A stretch of DNA of 64,000 nt from Pedobacter sp. PACM 27299 (GCF_001412655.1 NZ_CP012996.1:372001-436000), one strand, 5' to 3'. Shown: positions 36,099 through 45,607, numbered from the stretch's first letter. Made by a program: numbers and translations. The notes: generated by a model not told the origin, from the letters alone.

Positions 36099-36103
36099 TT
36101 GTT

Positions 36104-36799
36104 CTAATTTTGTTTAGCCATAAAGTCGATGAAAGCTGATTTGTCGGTCGGGAAGCGGAATAAATTGCCGATTTTCATGGCATTCCTTTTATCCGAAATG
36201 AAAGGATAAATATATTTTGCCAATTCCAATTGGTCTCCGCCAAATTTTAATACCCTCACCAAATCATAAGCCTGGTCTGAAGTTATCCATGAACTCTTCA
36301 AAGCTATTTTTATCAATTTTACCTGACCATCAGCCCAGGTTTCTTTGCTGATCATAGACAGCAATTGCTTGAATTCATCAGCATTCATGATTTCAGGTCT
36401 GTCATCTATTTGCCCAGGCCCAGGTCGGTCACTAAAAATTGCTCGATCCCAGTTGTCCAATGCGTACTGGCCACGGTCGTATAAATTTAAAGTGCTGATG
36501 TTTCTCCAACCCCCACGACTGGTGTAACCGGCCAGTAAGCGGGCATTCATCGGTAAATTGATACGTCTGCGGAAGACCTCCGCATTGTCTTTCATCACGA
36601 CTACCGTAGGAGCGCTATTGCGGATTTCATAAAAACGGAATCGTCCTTTTGAAGATCCGGCAAATTCATCATCTACATAAACGACGTAATTTCCCCGTTC
36701 TGGAATTTCTATGAATAACTCGGAAGTACTGCGCGTATTTTGTGCAAAAATAAAGCTGCTCTGCAAGAACAGCACAAAGAGAAATAGTAGTTTTTTCAT
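36104..36799 (-). CDS. DUF4476 protein, exported
   Basis: Exported protein of 231 residues. The start is set at ATG 36799, where MKKLLFLFVLFLQSSFIFAQ is a full signal peptide; the ATG at 36847 would add 16 hydrophilic residues and abut the upstream stop. A beta-rich N-terminal region (PEGA-like: IEIPERGNYVVYVDDEFAG) is followed by a helical C-terminal DUF4476 domain (about 130-231: MNADEFKQLLSMISKETWADGQ). The function of the family is unknown. It lies between YjjG and DinB in a likely operon. Confidence 0.82.
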   Translation of the reverse strand: MKKLLFLFVLFLQSSFIFAQNTRSTSELFIEIPERGNYVVYVDDEFAGSSKGRFRFYEIRNSAPTVVVMKDNAEVFRRRINLPMNARLLAGYTSRGGWRNISTLNLYDRGQYALDNWDRAIFSDRPGPGQIDDRPEIMNADEFKQLLSMISKETWADGQVKLIKIALKSSWITSDQAYDLVRVLKFGGDQLELAKYIYPFISDKRNAMKIGNLFRFPTDKSAFIDFMAKQN

Positions 36800-36847
36800 A
36801 GGGTTTGAAGGATGGGTTTTAAGGCTTTCCCTGATAAGAATAAGCAA

Positions 36848-37537
36848 TTAAAAATGATTTAACAATTCTTCCAGGTGATTAATCTGCCAGGCTACGTCCT
36901 GCGGCTTTTCCTTGCGTAATGGATTAAAAAAGATCGCCTGAATTCCGAAATCCTGTGCTCCGCGAATATCCGCCTCCAGACTGTCGCCAATCATGATGCT
37001 TTCCGGTTTTGTCGCTTTCGCCTTTGCCAATGCATATTCAAATATGGCTTTGTCGGGTTTATTCACCCCCACATCCTCAGAAATGATCACATTTGAAAAA
37101 TATGGATTTAAACCGGATTTGTCCATTTTCGTCAGGGTACTCTCTTTAAACCCGTTAGAAATGATATGTAGTGTGTACTTCTCCTTCAGATAGGTCAATA
37201 CCTTTTTCGAACCTTCAAATAAGTTGGTTCTAATAGGGGTTAAACGTACATAGTCTTCTTCAAACTGCAAAGGAATTAGTTCTGGTGAGACGCCCAGCTG
37301 TGTAAAAGTTTTGCTGAAACGTTCAGATCTCAGGGTTTCTTTGGTGATCTTTCCTAAATGATATTCTGCCCATAATAAATGGTTGTTCTCAGTGTAAGTT
37401 GCAATGAAGGCTTCCGGGGATGCCAGTCCTAATGCCGCAAGTTCATAGTGATGGTACAATTCCATCAATGTTTCCTCGGCATTTTTATCAAAATCCCAAA
37501 TCGTATGGTCTAAATCGAAGAAAATATGTTTAATCAT
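36848..37537 (-). CDS. YjjG family noncanonical pyrimidine nucleotidase (HAD)
   Basis: HAD-superfamily phosphatase of 229 residues, similar to YjjG, which hydrolyses UMP/dTMP and mutagenic pyrimidine nucleotides. Motif I is FFDLDHTIWDFD with nucleophile D8 and D10; motif II is HIISNGF; motif III/IV is GVNKPDKAIFEYAL and MIGDSLEADIRGA. Length is typical. The pyrimidine-salvage gene upp is nearby on the same strand, a possible functional link. Confidence 0.9.
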   Translation of the reverse strand: MIKHIFFDLDHTIWDFDKNAEETLMELYHHYELAALGLASPEAFIATYTENNHLLWAEYHLGKITKETLRSERFSKTFTQLGVSPELIPLQFEEDYVRLTPIRTNLFEGSKKVLTYLKEKYTLHIISNGFKESTLTKMDKSGLNPYFSNVIISEDVGVNKPDKAIFEYALAKAKATKPESIMIGDSLEADIRGAQDFGIQAIFFNPLRKEKPQDVAWQINHLEELLNHF

Positions 37538-37561
37538 GCTACTGTTCCGTTATACTGATCA

Positions 37562-37960
37562 TCAATAATGTATAGTAATGCTGATGAGCATTGCAAAGAT
37601 AACAACAACCAGAACTTTTAAGTATCTAAGTAATTTTGTCGCTATGGTATATTGCCGATGTGCGTTTTCTGGGGTAACAGAAGTTAAATAATTGAAATAA
37701 TGAGGAAAATTGTTGACTATCGTCAGTAAAATATAAAGAGCAGTGGCCACCATCGGCAGACTATATATGTCTGATCGGTGGCCAAAACTATTCGGCGCTC
37801 CTGAAAAATTAAAGTGAACAGGGAGGTATTCCGGCAATCCCGCATATTGAAAATACACACATAACCATAGACTCATCAGCAGAAAAAAGCCTATTCCTTC
37901 AATTATTTTATCAAATAAAGAGAGCTTTAGCTTAATTAGGGGTCTTTTGAAGCTGGTCAT
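37562..37960 (-). CDS. DUF1648 domain membrane protein
   Basis: Small membrane protein of 132 residues with about three helices. The motif LPEYLPVHFNFSGAPNSFG (about 43-61) after helix 1 is the DUF1648 signature, seen in SdpI-type immunity and other membrane proteins. The SdpI part is absent, so immunity function should not be assumed. The start ATG gives a basic N-terminus followed by the first helix. It lies between yjjG and upp on the minus strand. Confidence 0.78.
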   Translation of the reverse strand: MTSFKRPLIKLKLSLFDKIIEGIGFFLLMSLWLCVYFQYAGLPEYLPVHFNFSGAPNSFGHRSDIYSLPMVATALYILLTIVNNFPHYFNYLTSVTPENAHRQYTIATKLLRYLKVLVVVIFAMLISITIHY

Positions 37961-37980
37961 GGTGCGCTGGACATGGCTGA

Positions 37981-38625
37981 TTACTGTTTTACGCCGTAAG
38001 CAAGATCTCCTGCGTCGCCTAATCCAGGTACAATATAAGACTTACTGGTCATTTCTTCATCAATAGCACCAAACCATAATTTTGCCTTAGGTAGATTGGC
38101 CCTCAGGTGGTTGATGCCTTCTGTACTGGCGATGGCGCATACAATATGCAGTTCTTTAATGCGGTATCGGTTCAACAATTCTTTACAGCAAAGCACCATA
38201 CTCAGACCTGTCGCCAGCATTGGGTCTGCTATAATCACCACTTTATCGTTCAAATCCGGCGAATAGATATTCTCTACCTCCACTATAAAATTACCATTTT
38301 TATGAACTTTCCGGTAAGCAGTGATAAAAGCTGATTCTGCCTGATCAAAAACATTCAATAAGCCTTGATGCAAGGGGATTCCGGCCCTTAAAATGGTTGC
38401 CAATACAGGCTGTTCCACCAGGCAGGCAGTTTTTGCCATCCCTAGCGGTGTTTGTGTTTCCTTTCGCTCATACTCCAGTGTCTTGCTGATTTCATAAGCG
38501 AAAAACTCACCCATCCGCTCCATATTTTTACGGAAACGCATGGTGTCTTTCTGAATGTTTTCATCACGAAGTTCGGCAAGGAAAACGTTAGCAATGGAGT
38601 CGATTTTGTCTAGGTTAAAAATCAT
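37981..38625 (-). CDS. upp: Uracil phosphoribosyltransferase
   Basis: Pyrimidine-salvage enzyme: uracil + PRPP gives UMP + PPi. The PRPP-binding loop is VVIIADPMLATGLSMVLC and the uracil-binding C-terminus is YIVPGLGDAGDLAYG. I use ATG 38625 (MIFNLDKIDSIANVFLAELRD), giving 214 residues; an in-frame ATG 120 bp upstream would add a hydrophobic 40-residue stretch with no family counterpart. RAGIPLHQGLL is the conserved Arg segment. The 140 bp upstream has no gene. Confidence 0.93.
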   Translation of the reverse strand: MIFNLDKIDSIANVFLAELRDENIQKDTMRFRKNMERMGEFFAYEISKTLEYERKETQTPLGMAKTACLVEQPVLATILRAGIPLHQGLLNVFDQAESAFITAYRKVHKNGNFIVEVENIYSPDLNDKVVIIADPMLATGLSMVLCCKELLNRYRIKELHIVCAIASTEGINHLRANLPKAKLWFGAIDEEMTSKSYIVPGLGDAGDLAYGVKQ

Positions 38626-38765
38626 CGGGCTGGGAATTAAAATTAGGAGAATAAACAAGTAGGAACATGAAAAAGAACTGAAAATGAGGAGCAAAAGTTG
38701 AACGGCTCCGCATGAAAAGATACAATGAAAATTAAAAACTATCAATAGCGATCAGCAACTATCAA

Positions 38766-39809
38766 TTACGCAAGGGCGATTACTTTGTGCTGCCAAAGGC
38801 TGTAAAAACTGCCATCTACAAATTTCACATGGTCCATCAGTTCATTTAGTAACAGCATAGGGTCTTTATTAGTTTTCTTTCCACCGGCAATTCCGGCGAA
38901 ACTTACAGCAAAAGGAAATATTTTCAATTGAGACTGTTTCTCCATTTGTAAGTCATACCAGAAAAAGGGGCTGCAGGTGCCTGCTCTAAAACCTGGTGTA
39001 TCGGAATAATACATGCTGTAATCCTGGGCTACATTTTTGGCGGAAAGTTGGATATAACTCTTCGGTAGGTTCAGTTTCTCCTGCCAGTTGATACGCCGCT
39101 GTGTATTTGGCAATAGGAATTCTGGCGGAGCAGCATGGCCATCTTTCTCCATCTTTTTAATCAACTGACGGATTTTAGTCAGCTGTTCTTCTTTTATTTT
39201 TCCACCAAACTGCTCCTTTATCTTATGATTAATGAAGCTAAAAGCCTTTTTCAGTGGCCTGACCAGCGATTGATGTTCCGGGTTCAGCGAATAAGCAACC
39301 TTAAAGCTAAAATTCCTTCTTGGGAATTTTAGTGATGGAAAGTGCTGATGTAAGATGTTTTTTAAAATGATCGCCCATTCATCAATTACCGGGATTTCTA
39401 AAAGTCCCAATTTATACTGCAGACTTAAACGCGCCCGATAACCCTGGTCTTTCCGGTCGTCAAAGGGCAGGTATTCTTCATATCTGCTCAGAAAATAAAA
39501 GGCAGCAGAAAAAGGGTCAAAAGGTAAAGTGCTACCTTCTACGGCAAATGGAACCTGGTTTTCTCCAAATACAGTGGTGTTAATTTTTTGGCGCCTGATG
39601 GAGCGGTCGGTCAATAGACCTGCGCTCTTAAAAAATAAGCTGTTTGGAATGGGATGCTTCCCATAAGAAATTTTAGGGCCTTCCGCCTGGGAAAATTCCG
39701 CTAAACTTTTCGGATATTCCAGCTCCAGTCCTAAAATCCCGCTAAACATGAAATTGAAAATGTATTTGATCCGGGGGCTAACCAATGGGGCATAAACCTG
39801 AAGCTTCAT
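38766..39809 (-). CDS. DUF7033-family (polysaccharide-deacetylase-like) protein
   Basis: Protein of 347 residues similar to a Bacteroidota group annotated as polysaccharide deacetylase-like (DUF7033 N-terminus). The features are SPRIKYIFNFMFSGILGLELE at the N-terminus, GPKISYGKHP, AVEGSTLPFDPFSAAFYFLSRYEEYLP, and C-terminal YSMYYSDTPGFRAGTCSPFFWYDL. The catalytic Asp-Asp/His-His deacetylase motifs are not evident, so activity is uncertain. Start at ATG 39809 fits homologues; a longer form from 39887 adds 26 unsupported residues. Context suggests an envelope-glycan role by inference only. Confidence 0.75.
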   Translation of the reverse strand: MKLQVYAPLVSPRIKYIFNFMFSGILGLELEYPKSLAEFSQAEGPKISYGKHPIPNSLFFKSAGLLTDRSIRRQKINTTVFGENQVPFAVEGSTLPFDPFSAAFYFLSRYEEYLPFDDRKDQGYRARLSLQYKLGLLEIPVIDEWAIILKNILHQHFPSLKFPRRNFSFKVAYSLNPEHQSLVRPLKKAFSFINHKIKEQFGGKIKEEQLTKIRQLIKKMEKDGHAAPPEFLLPNTQRRINWQEKLNLPKSYIQLSAKNVAQDYSMYYSDTPGFRAGTCSPFFWYDLQMEKQSQLKIFPFAVSFAGIAGGKKTNKDPMLLLNELMDHVKFVDGSFYSLWQHKVIALA

Positions 39810-40114
39810 AGGGTGTAATTTTAAATATAATTTATCACCTGGATTCTGGTCATCAGGAATCCGCAGCAGGCAAATACCTTTTAACATTACTTATACATTT
39901 TAAATTCCAAATTGTTTGACGCGCAGTTGTGTTTTTACATGAGGTATGTTGCTGTGAATTAATGTCTTAAAATCAAAGCTTGACAGATGATTCAAGCTGT
40001 CAGAGCAAGGGCAAATCTCCACAGGAATAGCGATCGCTTCCCTTATCCAAGCAAATAATTCCTTATCTTTACATCTTTCGAACTCAACATCAAGATAAAT
40101 AAGGAAATCTGCAC
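39810..40114. promoter_or_regulatory. Divergent intergenic region before uvrB
   Basis: About 305 bp between the divergent DUF7033 gene and uvrB. A weak -7-like element TATCTTTA is at 40064-40071, 43 bp before uvrB, without a clear TTG partner. A minus-strand ORF (39900-40148, 82 codons) runs into the uvrB start; it has no recognisable domain or family and is probably not a gene. I see no inverted repeat or SOS-box-like site. Confidence 0.4.
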
Positions 40115-42175
40115 ATGAAGTTTCAGCTCGTATCAGACTATAAGCCAACAGGAGACCAACCCAATGCCATTAGGCAATTGGTAGATGGAGTGAATAACGA
40201 AGAAAATTACCAGACACTTTTGGGCGTAACAGGATCGGGTAAAACCTTTACGATTGCCAATGTGATCGAGCAAACTCAAAAGCCAACGTTGATTTTAAGT
40301 CATAATAAAACATTGGCCGCACAGCTTTACGGAGAATTTAAACAGTTCTTTCCGGAAAATGCGGTCAATTATTTTGTTTCCTATTACGATTATTACCAGC
40401 CTGAGGCATTTATGCCCAGCACAAATACCTATATAGAAAAAGACCTGAGCATCAATGAAGAAATAGAAAAACTTAGATTACGGACCACCTCCGCTTTAAT
40501 GTCCGGACGTAGAGACGTGATCGTAGTTTCCTCCATTTCCTGCATTTATGGTATGGGAAATCCAGAAGATTTCTCCAGATCGGTATTCCGATTCTCTGTG
40601 GGCACCAGAATTTCCAGAAATAGCTTCTTACACAGCCTGGTGGAAATTTTATATGCCAGAACAACCACCGAATTTAAAAGAGGTACCTTCCGTGTCAAAG
40701 GTGATACTGTAGATATTTTTCCTGCTTACCTCGATGAAGCCTACCGCGTTTCCTTTTTCGGTGATGACATTGAAGAATTGAGCCTGATTGATCCGGTAAC
40801 CGGAAAAACATTGGATAAGATGGAAGATATGGCCGTTTATCCCGCCAATCTTTTCGTGACGCCAAAAGACCGTTTTACCTCCTCCATCTGGGGAATTCAG
40901 GAAGAACTGGAAGTCCGTAAGACACAGCTGATCAATGATGGCCACCTGTTAGAAGCAAAAAGGCTGGAAGAAAGAGTCACATTCGACATAGAAATGATGA
41001 AAGAACTCGGTTACTGTTCAGGAATTGAGAATTATTCGAGATTCTTTGACGGACGTTCTCCAGGAATGAGACCCTTCTGTTTGCTGGATTACTTCGCGGA
41101 TGATTACTTAATGGTAATCGATGAGAGCCATGTGACGGTCCCTCAAATTCGCGCGATGTACGGCGGCGATAGGTCCCGTAAGATGTCGCTGGTAGAATAT
41201 GGTTTTCGCCTGCCTTCCGCATTGGACAACAGGCCATTGAATTTTGATGAATTTGAAAACCTTGCGCCTCAAACGATCTACGTAAGTGCAACCCCCGCTG
41301 ATTATGAATTGCAGAAAACTGAAGGGGTGGTGATTGAACAGGTGATTCGTCCTACTGGACTATTAGACCCATTAATTCAGGTGAAACCAGCAGTCAACCA
41401 GGTGGATGATCTGCTCGACGAGATCGATAAAACCATTAAAATGGGCGATAGGGTGCTGGTGACCACACTGACCAAAAGAATGGCAGAGGAACTCACCAAA
41501 TATATGGACCGCCTAAATATCAAATGCCGTTACATCCACTCCGAAGTGAAAACTTTGGAAAGGGTAGAGATCCTGCGTGGTCTTCGCCTGGGAGAATTTG
41601 ACGTATTGATCGGGATCAACTTACTAAGAGAAGGACTGGATTTACCGGAAGTATCTTTAGTGGCGATCTTAGATGCGGATAAAGAAGGTTTCTTACGCTC
41701 TGATCGTGCATTGATCCAAACCATCGGCAGGGCGGCACGTAACGACAGAGGGAGGGTAATCATGTATGCAGATCGCATCACTGACTCTATGGAAAGAACA
41801 ATCAGTGAAACCAACAGACGCCGCGACCGACAAATTGCCTATAACCTCGAACACGGCATCACGCCAAAAACTGTCGGCAAAAGCAGGGAAGCAATCCTGG
41901 AGCAAACCTCCGTACTGGACTTCTCCGGAAATGCTACAAGAGCAAAAGCGTATGTGGAAGTAGATGAAGTGAGTATGGCCGCAGATCCGATTGTTCAGTT
42001 TATGAGCAAAGCTGAAATGCAGAAATCAATTGATAAAACGCGTAAAGATATGGCCAAAGCAGCCAAAGAAATGGACTTCCTCATGGCTGCAAGGCTTCGT
42101 GATGAGATGTTTGCCATGGAAAAAGTATTTGAAGAAAGATTTAGTAAATCAGCAACTGCTGATCATTTAAAATAA
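40115..42175 (+). CDS. uvrB: Excinuclease ABC subunit B
   Basis: DNA-damage-recognition helicase-like subunit of nucleotide excision repair. Walker A is LLGVTGSGKTFTIANV, the damage-probing beta-hairpin is YFVSYYDYYQPEAFMPSTNTYIEKD, the DEAD-like box is VIDESH, helicase motif VI is QTIGRAARN, and a UVR domain for UvrC contact is at the C-terminus (about 635-670). The length of 686 residues is typical. It is separated from ywbE by 2 bp, so they are co-transcribed. Confidence 0.98.
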   Translation: MKFQLVSDYKPTGDQPNAIRQLVDGVNNEENYQTLLGVTGSGKTFTIANVIEQTQKPTLILSHNKTLAAQLYGEFKQFFPENAVNYFVSYYDYYQPEAFMPSTNTYIEKDLSINEEIEKLRLRTTSALMSGRRDVIVVSSISCIYGMGNPEDFSRSVFRFSVGTRISRNSFLHSLVEILYARTTTEFKRGTFRVKGDTVDIFPAYLDEAYRVSFFGDDIEELSLIDPVTGKTLDKMEDMAVYPANLFVTPKDRFTSSIWGIQEELEVRKTQLINDGHLLEAKRLEERVTFDIEMMKELGYCSGIENYSRFFDGRSPGMRPFCLLDYFADDYLMVIDESHVTVPQIRAMYGGDRSRKMSLVEYGFRLPSALDNRPLNFDEFENLAPQTIYVSATPADYELQKTEGVVIEQVIRPTGLLDPLIQVKPAVNQVDDLLDEIDKTIKMGDRVLVTTLTKRMAEELTKYMDRLNIKCRYIHSEVKTLERVEILRGLRLGEFDVLIGINLLREGLDLPEVSLVAILDADKEGFLRSDRALIQTIGRAARNDRGRVIMYADRITDSMERTISETNRRRDRQIAYNLEHGITPKTVGKSREAILEQTSVLDFSGNATRAKAYVEVDEVSMAADPIVQFMSKAEMQKSIDKTRKDMAKAAKEMDFLMAARLRDEMFAMEKVFEERFSKSATADHLK

Positions 42176-42177
42176 CA

Positions 42178-42375
42178 ATGGACGGAAAAAATAGAAAAGA
42201 CGTATATCCAGGATTGGAAGTAGAGATTATCCTTAAAAAGGACCAGAGAACAGGAAAATTAACAAGAGGAATTGTAGCCAACCTGCTCACTTCATCGGCC
42301 TTCCATTCCAGAGGAATAAAAGTGCGTTTGGAAGATGGACAAGTAGGTCGTGTCGCGGAAATCATAGAAGATTAG
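42178..42375 (+). CDS. YwbE family protein
   Basis: Small 65-residue protein of the YwbE family (DUF2196): DVYPGLEVEIILKKDQRTGKLTRGIVANLLT and HSRGIKVRLEDGQVGRV are the conserved blocks of this beta-rich domain. Function unknown. It starts 2 bp after uvrB, which argues for co-expression, but ywbE is also found away from uvrB elsewhere so a repair role is not established. Confidence 0.9.
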   Translation: MDGKNRKDVYPGLEVEIILKKDQRTGKLTRGIVANLLTSSAFHSRGIKVRLEDGQVGRVAEIIED

Positions 42376-42412
42376 GCCTCTATTGTAATGAAAAAGCAAT
42401 AATCTACGGAAT

Positions 42413-42448
42413 TTTGTAATAATGAAATCCCAATTCCGTCTATATTTG
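42413..42448 (+). promoter_or_regulatory. Probable promoter of the DUF4834 gene
   Basis: A perfect -7 element TATATTTG at 42441-42448, 19 bp before the ATG at 42468; the nearest TTTG (42413-42416) is 24 bases upstream, slightly longer than the usual spacing. The downstream YfhO gene has a second -7-like box TATTTTTG at 42788-42795. Confidence 0.5.
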
Positions 42449-42467
42449 TAAACATTAATTTAACACA

Positions 42468-42737
42468 ATGGCATTTTTAAAATTTATTGTAGTCACCTTT
42501 TTAGTACTGTATCTCCTGCGCTTAATTTTGCGCCTGGTATTTCCTATGGTATTGAAAAGTATGTTTAGCAAGGTACAGCGCCAGGCTGAAAACCAAGCCA
42601 GACAAGCTCAAGGCCAGGCCAGACAGCAAGACAGCAAGCCGGAGGGCGCAATTACTATCGATTATATGCCACCGCAAACTAAAGGTGGTAAAACAGACAA
42701 ACTCGGAGATTTCGTAGATTACGAAGAAGTGAAATAA
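42468..42737 (+). CDS. DUF4834 small membrane protein
   Basis: An 89-residue Bacteroidota-specific protein: one N-terminal membrane helix (FLKFIVVTFLVLYLLRLILRLVFPMVL) followed by a Gln/Ala-rich linker and an acidic C-terminus containing ITIDYMPP and KLGDFVDYEEVK, typical of DUF4834. Function unknown. It is 87 bp upstream of the YfhO gene and may be co-transcribed. Confidence 0.85.
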   Translation: MAFLKFIVVTFLVLYLLRLILRLVFPMVLKSMFSKVQRQAENQARQAQGQARQQDSKPEGAITIDYMPPQTKGGKTDKLGDFVDYEEVK

Positions 42738-42824
42738 ACTATTTTAGGCTAATCGATAAATTTCCTTCCTAATCTGTATCAATTTTATATTTTTGGGGTT
42801 AGTTTAAATCTTAAACAAACCTTA

Positions 42825-45305
42825 ATGAATAATTGGTTAAAAGCGAATGGCATCCACCTGGCCATCATTGGATTTTTTGTGATCATCTGTTTTGTCTATT
42901 TCAGTCCTGTTATGCAAGGAAAAGCTCCTGCACAAAGTGACGTCATCCAGGCAAAAGCTACTGCTAAAGAAATTATGGATTACAAGGCTAAAGACGGCAA
43001 AGGCCCTCTTTGGACGAATCAAATGTTTGGCGGTATGCCTGCGTATCAGATTTGGGTGCAGCACCCAATGAACGTAGGAACTTATGTGATCTCTACAATT
43101 AAAGCAGTTTTCCCTGACCCTGTAGATGCAGTATTGCTGTACCTGGTAGGTGCATACCTGCTGTTTTGCGTGCTTCGGGTAAATCCATGGCTCGCCGCAG
43201 TTGGCGCAATTGCATTCGCCTTTACCTCCTATAACTTTATTATTATCGCCGCAGGGCACAGCAATAAGGCATTAGCCATCGCTTTTATTGCCCCGATTAT
43301 TGCCGGCGTTATCCTCACCCTAAGAGGGAAATATTGGCTGGGAGGAAGTTTAACCGCTTTGTTCCTGGCGCTGGAAATCAGAGCGAACCACATCCAGATG
43401 ACTTATTACCTGATGATTGCGCTATTGATCTTCATCGGTATCGAAGTTTATCATGCGGTAAAAGAAAAGAAATTGGCTGCTTTTGGAAAGTCCATGACTT
43501 TCTTAGGACTGGCATTGCTAGTCTCTTTAATGGTAAATGCGGGTAAACTCTGGACTACTTATGAATATGGTTTAGAGTCTAACCGTGGAAAATCTAACAT
43601 CACTACCGATAAGTCAGAAGAGAAAAATGGCTTGTCAAAAGAGTATGCATACGGATGGAGCCAGGGTGTAGGCGAAAGCTTAACCTTCCTGATTCCGAAC
43701 CTGTATGGTGGCGCAACGAGCATCGACCATATCGTGAAACCAGAAAGCCATACCTTTAAAGCATTACAAGCAGTAACCGGTGGAGATCCTACCCAGGCGA
43801 TTCAGCAATTGGCCGGACAAATCGGTTTGCAGCAATACTGGGGTGAAAAACCAGGTACTTCTGGCCCTTATTACTTCGGTGCCATCATCTGTTTCCTATT
43901 CGTTTTCGGTCTTCTAATCGTGAGAAGCAGATTGAAATGGTGGATCGTAGGTACTACAGTGCTATTTATGCTCCTTTCTTTCGGTAAAAATGCACCATTC
44001 GTATCCGACTTATTCTTTGAATATTTCCCAATGTACAACAAGTTCAGAGCAGTAGAATCTATTCTGGCACTAGTTGGATTAATGGTACCAATACTGGCGG
44101 TTCTAGCGATCAAAGAAGCACAGGAAAGTAGCTACGATCCAAAAAAACTGACTCAAAAATTAACAATCGCTGCGGGAATTACTGGTGGTCTTAGCTTATT
44201 GGTGGCCATTATGCCTACCGCTTTCTTTAGCTTCACCTCATCTATGCATCCTCAAATGCTGCAGGCATTGACGCAGATGCTGGACAATAACAGCGGTGTA
44301 GCACAAAGTATTACCAATGCCTTAATCAGCGACCGTGCAGATATCGCACGCGCAGATGCCTTACGTTCTTTAGTGTTCATCGCCATTGGTTATGCGCTGG
44401 TATGGGCATTCATCAATAAAAAACTGAATGCACAAACTGCCATCATTATCCTTGGTCTAGCGACCTTAATAGACCTTTGGCAAGTAGATCGTCGTTATTT
44501 AAACAACAGCAATTTCGCCAGCAAAAGTGATCTAACCAATCATTTCCAGCCTCGTGATGTGGATACGTTTATCATGTCGGATAAAGATCCTAACTATAGG
44601 GTACTGGATCTGTCGATCTCTACCTTCTCTGATGCGAGTGCTTCTCAATTCCATAAAACTATCGGCGGTTATCATGCCGCTAAACTGAAACGTTACCAGG
44701 AATTGATTGACAGCCAGCTTTCTAAAAGCGTGAATCAGGACGTGCTGGATATGTTAAATACGAAATATATCATCACTCAGGATCCAAAAAATGGTTCTTA
44801 TAAAATGCAGCGCAATCCGACAGCTGCAGGTAACGCCTGGATCGTTCAGAATGTGCAGTTTGCCAAAGATGCCGATGAGGAAATGAAAGCAATCAGTAGC
44901 TTCGATCCTAAGAAAGAAGCGATCGTAGATGTACAATACAAACATTTAATCGATACTAAACGCCTGGGTGCAGATCCTTCCGCATTCATTAAATTAGATA
45001 GCTACCACCCGGATCACCTGGTGTACTCTTACAGCGCACCAAGAGATGCAATCGCTGTATTCTCCGAAATCTATTACGATAAAGGATGGAATATGTATGT
45101 AGATGGGGTTAAAAAACCATATTTCAGAGCAGATTACGTACTTCGTGCAGCACAGCTGGAAGCAGGAAATCATAAAGTAGAATTTAAGTTTGAGCCAGTT
45201 TCTTACTACATGGGCGAAAACATCTCCTTAGTAGGTTCAATCTTACTGATTGCAGGTTTAGGTTTTGCCTTCTACTCGGAAAATAAAAAGAAAAAAGCAG
45301 CTTAA
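42825..45305 (+). CDS. YfhO family membrane protein
   Basis: Large membrane protein of 826 residues with about 13 helices and a long extracytoplasmic domain (about 555-800), then a final helix. It fits the YfhO family, GT-C-type proteins proposed to glycosylate teichoic acids in Firmicutes; the acceptor in a Gram-negative is unknown. The start of helix 1 (LAIIGFFVIICFVYFSPVMQGK) and the membrane-proximal acidic DVIQAKA loop are typical of the family. A terminator follows. Confidence 0.88.
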   Translation: MNNWLKANGIHLAIIGFFVIICFVYFSPVMQGKAPAQSDVIQAKATAKEIMDYKAKDGKGPLWTNQMFGGMPAYQIWVQHPMNVGTYVISTIKAVFPDPVDAVLLYLVGAYLLFCVLRVNPWLAAVGAIAFAFTSYNFIIIAAGHSNKALAIAFIAPIIAGVILTLRGKYWLGGSLTALFLALEIRANHIQMTYYLMIALLIFIGIEVYHAVKEKKLAAFGKSMTFLGLALLVSLMVNAGKLWTTYEYGLESNRGKSNITTDKSEEKNGLSKEYAYGWSQGVGESLTFLIPNLYGGATSIDHIVKPESHTFKALQAVTGGDPTQAIQQLAGQIGLQQYWGEKPGTSGPYYFGAIICFLFVFGLLIVRSRLKWWIVGTTVLFMLLSFGKNAPFVSDLFFEYFPMYNKFRAVESILALVGLMVPILAVLAIKEAQESSYDPKKLTQKLTIAAGITGGLSLLVAIMPTAFFSFTSSMHPQMLQALTQMLDNNSGVAQSITNALISDRADIARADALRSLVFIAIGYALVWAFINKKLNAQTAIIILGLATLIDLWQVDRRYLNNSNFASKSDLTNHFQPRDVDTFIMSDKDPNYRVLDLSISTFSDASASQFHKTIGGYHAAKLKRYQELIDSQLSKSVNQDVLDMLNTKYIITQDPKNGSYKMQRNPTAAGNAWIVQNVQFAKDADEEMKAISSFDPKKEAIVDVQYKHLIDTKRLGADPSAFIKLDSYHPDHLVYSYSAPRDAIAVFSEIYYDKGWNMYVDGVKKPYFRADYVLRAAQLEAGNHKVEFKFEPVSYYMGENISLVGSILLIAGLGFAFYSENKKKKAA

Positions 45306-45322
45306 TGCTTTTGAAATATAAT

Positions 45323-45358
45323 AGAAAGGCCTGAAGTTGAAAAACCTCAGGCCTTTCT
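45323..45358 (+). terminator. Intrinsic terminator after the YfhO gene
   Basis: Arms AGAAAGGCCTGA (45323-45334) and TCAGGCCTTTCT (45347-45358) are perfectly complementary over 12 bp with a 12-base loop that can partly pair further. It lies 17 bp after the YfhO stop codon. Confidence 0.85.
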
Positions 45359-45511
45359 CGTATAACAGGATTTTTTATCCCTGCCTTATGTGGCTTTATC
45401 ATTTTCAGAAGCCTAACCGGATCACACGAAATACAACTTGCTCAATAAATAACGATTTCTTAACCTGCTGTTTATCTTAGTATTGCATTTTTGTGTCATA
45501 AACTGTTAAAC

Positions 45512-45607
45512 ATGATGCAGGAATTGTTATTGATCATTTGTTTAGTCGTTGGGCTCGCTTTCTTTTTCAGCCCTTACGAACTCTGGCTGGAGGAAGATGA
45601 TGTCTAA
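45512..45607 (+). CDS. Candidate 31-residue membrane peptide upstream of the phosphoesterase
   Basis: A short ORF starting with tandem ATGs encodes 31 residues: MMQE, a hydrophobic helix (LLLIICLVVGLAFFFS), then PYELWLEEDDV with an acidic tail. Its TAA stop overlaps the start of the downstream LpxH-like gene by 11 bp (GATGATGTCTAA), an arrangement consistent with translational coupling. I do not recognise a family. It is supported by the clean helix-plus-acidic-tail architecture and the overlap, but is too short to be certain; it could be a leader peptide or chance. Confidence 0.45.
   Translation: MMQELLLIICLVVGLAFFFSPYELWLEEDDV

Noticed and set aside
39900..40148. An 82-codon minus-strand ORF between the DUF7033 gene and uvrB
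   Set aside because: It overlaps the uvrB start by 34 bp on the other strand, occupies the region that must hold the uvrB promoter, and shows no recognisable domain. A chance ORF is more likely.
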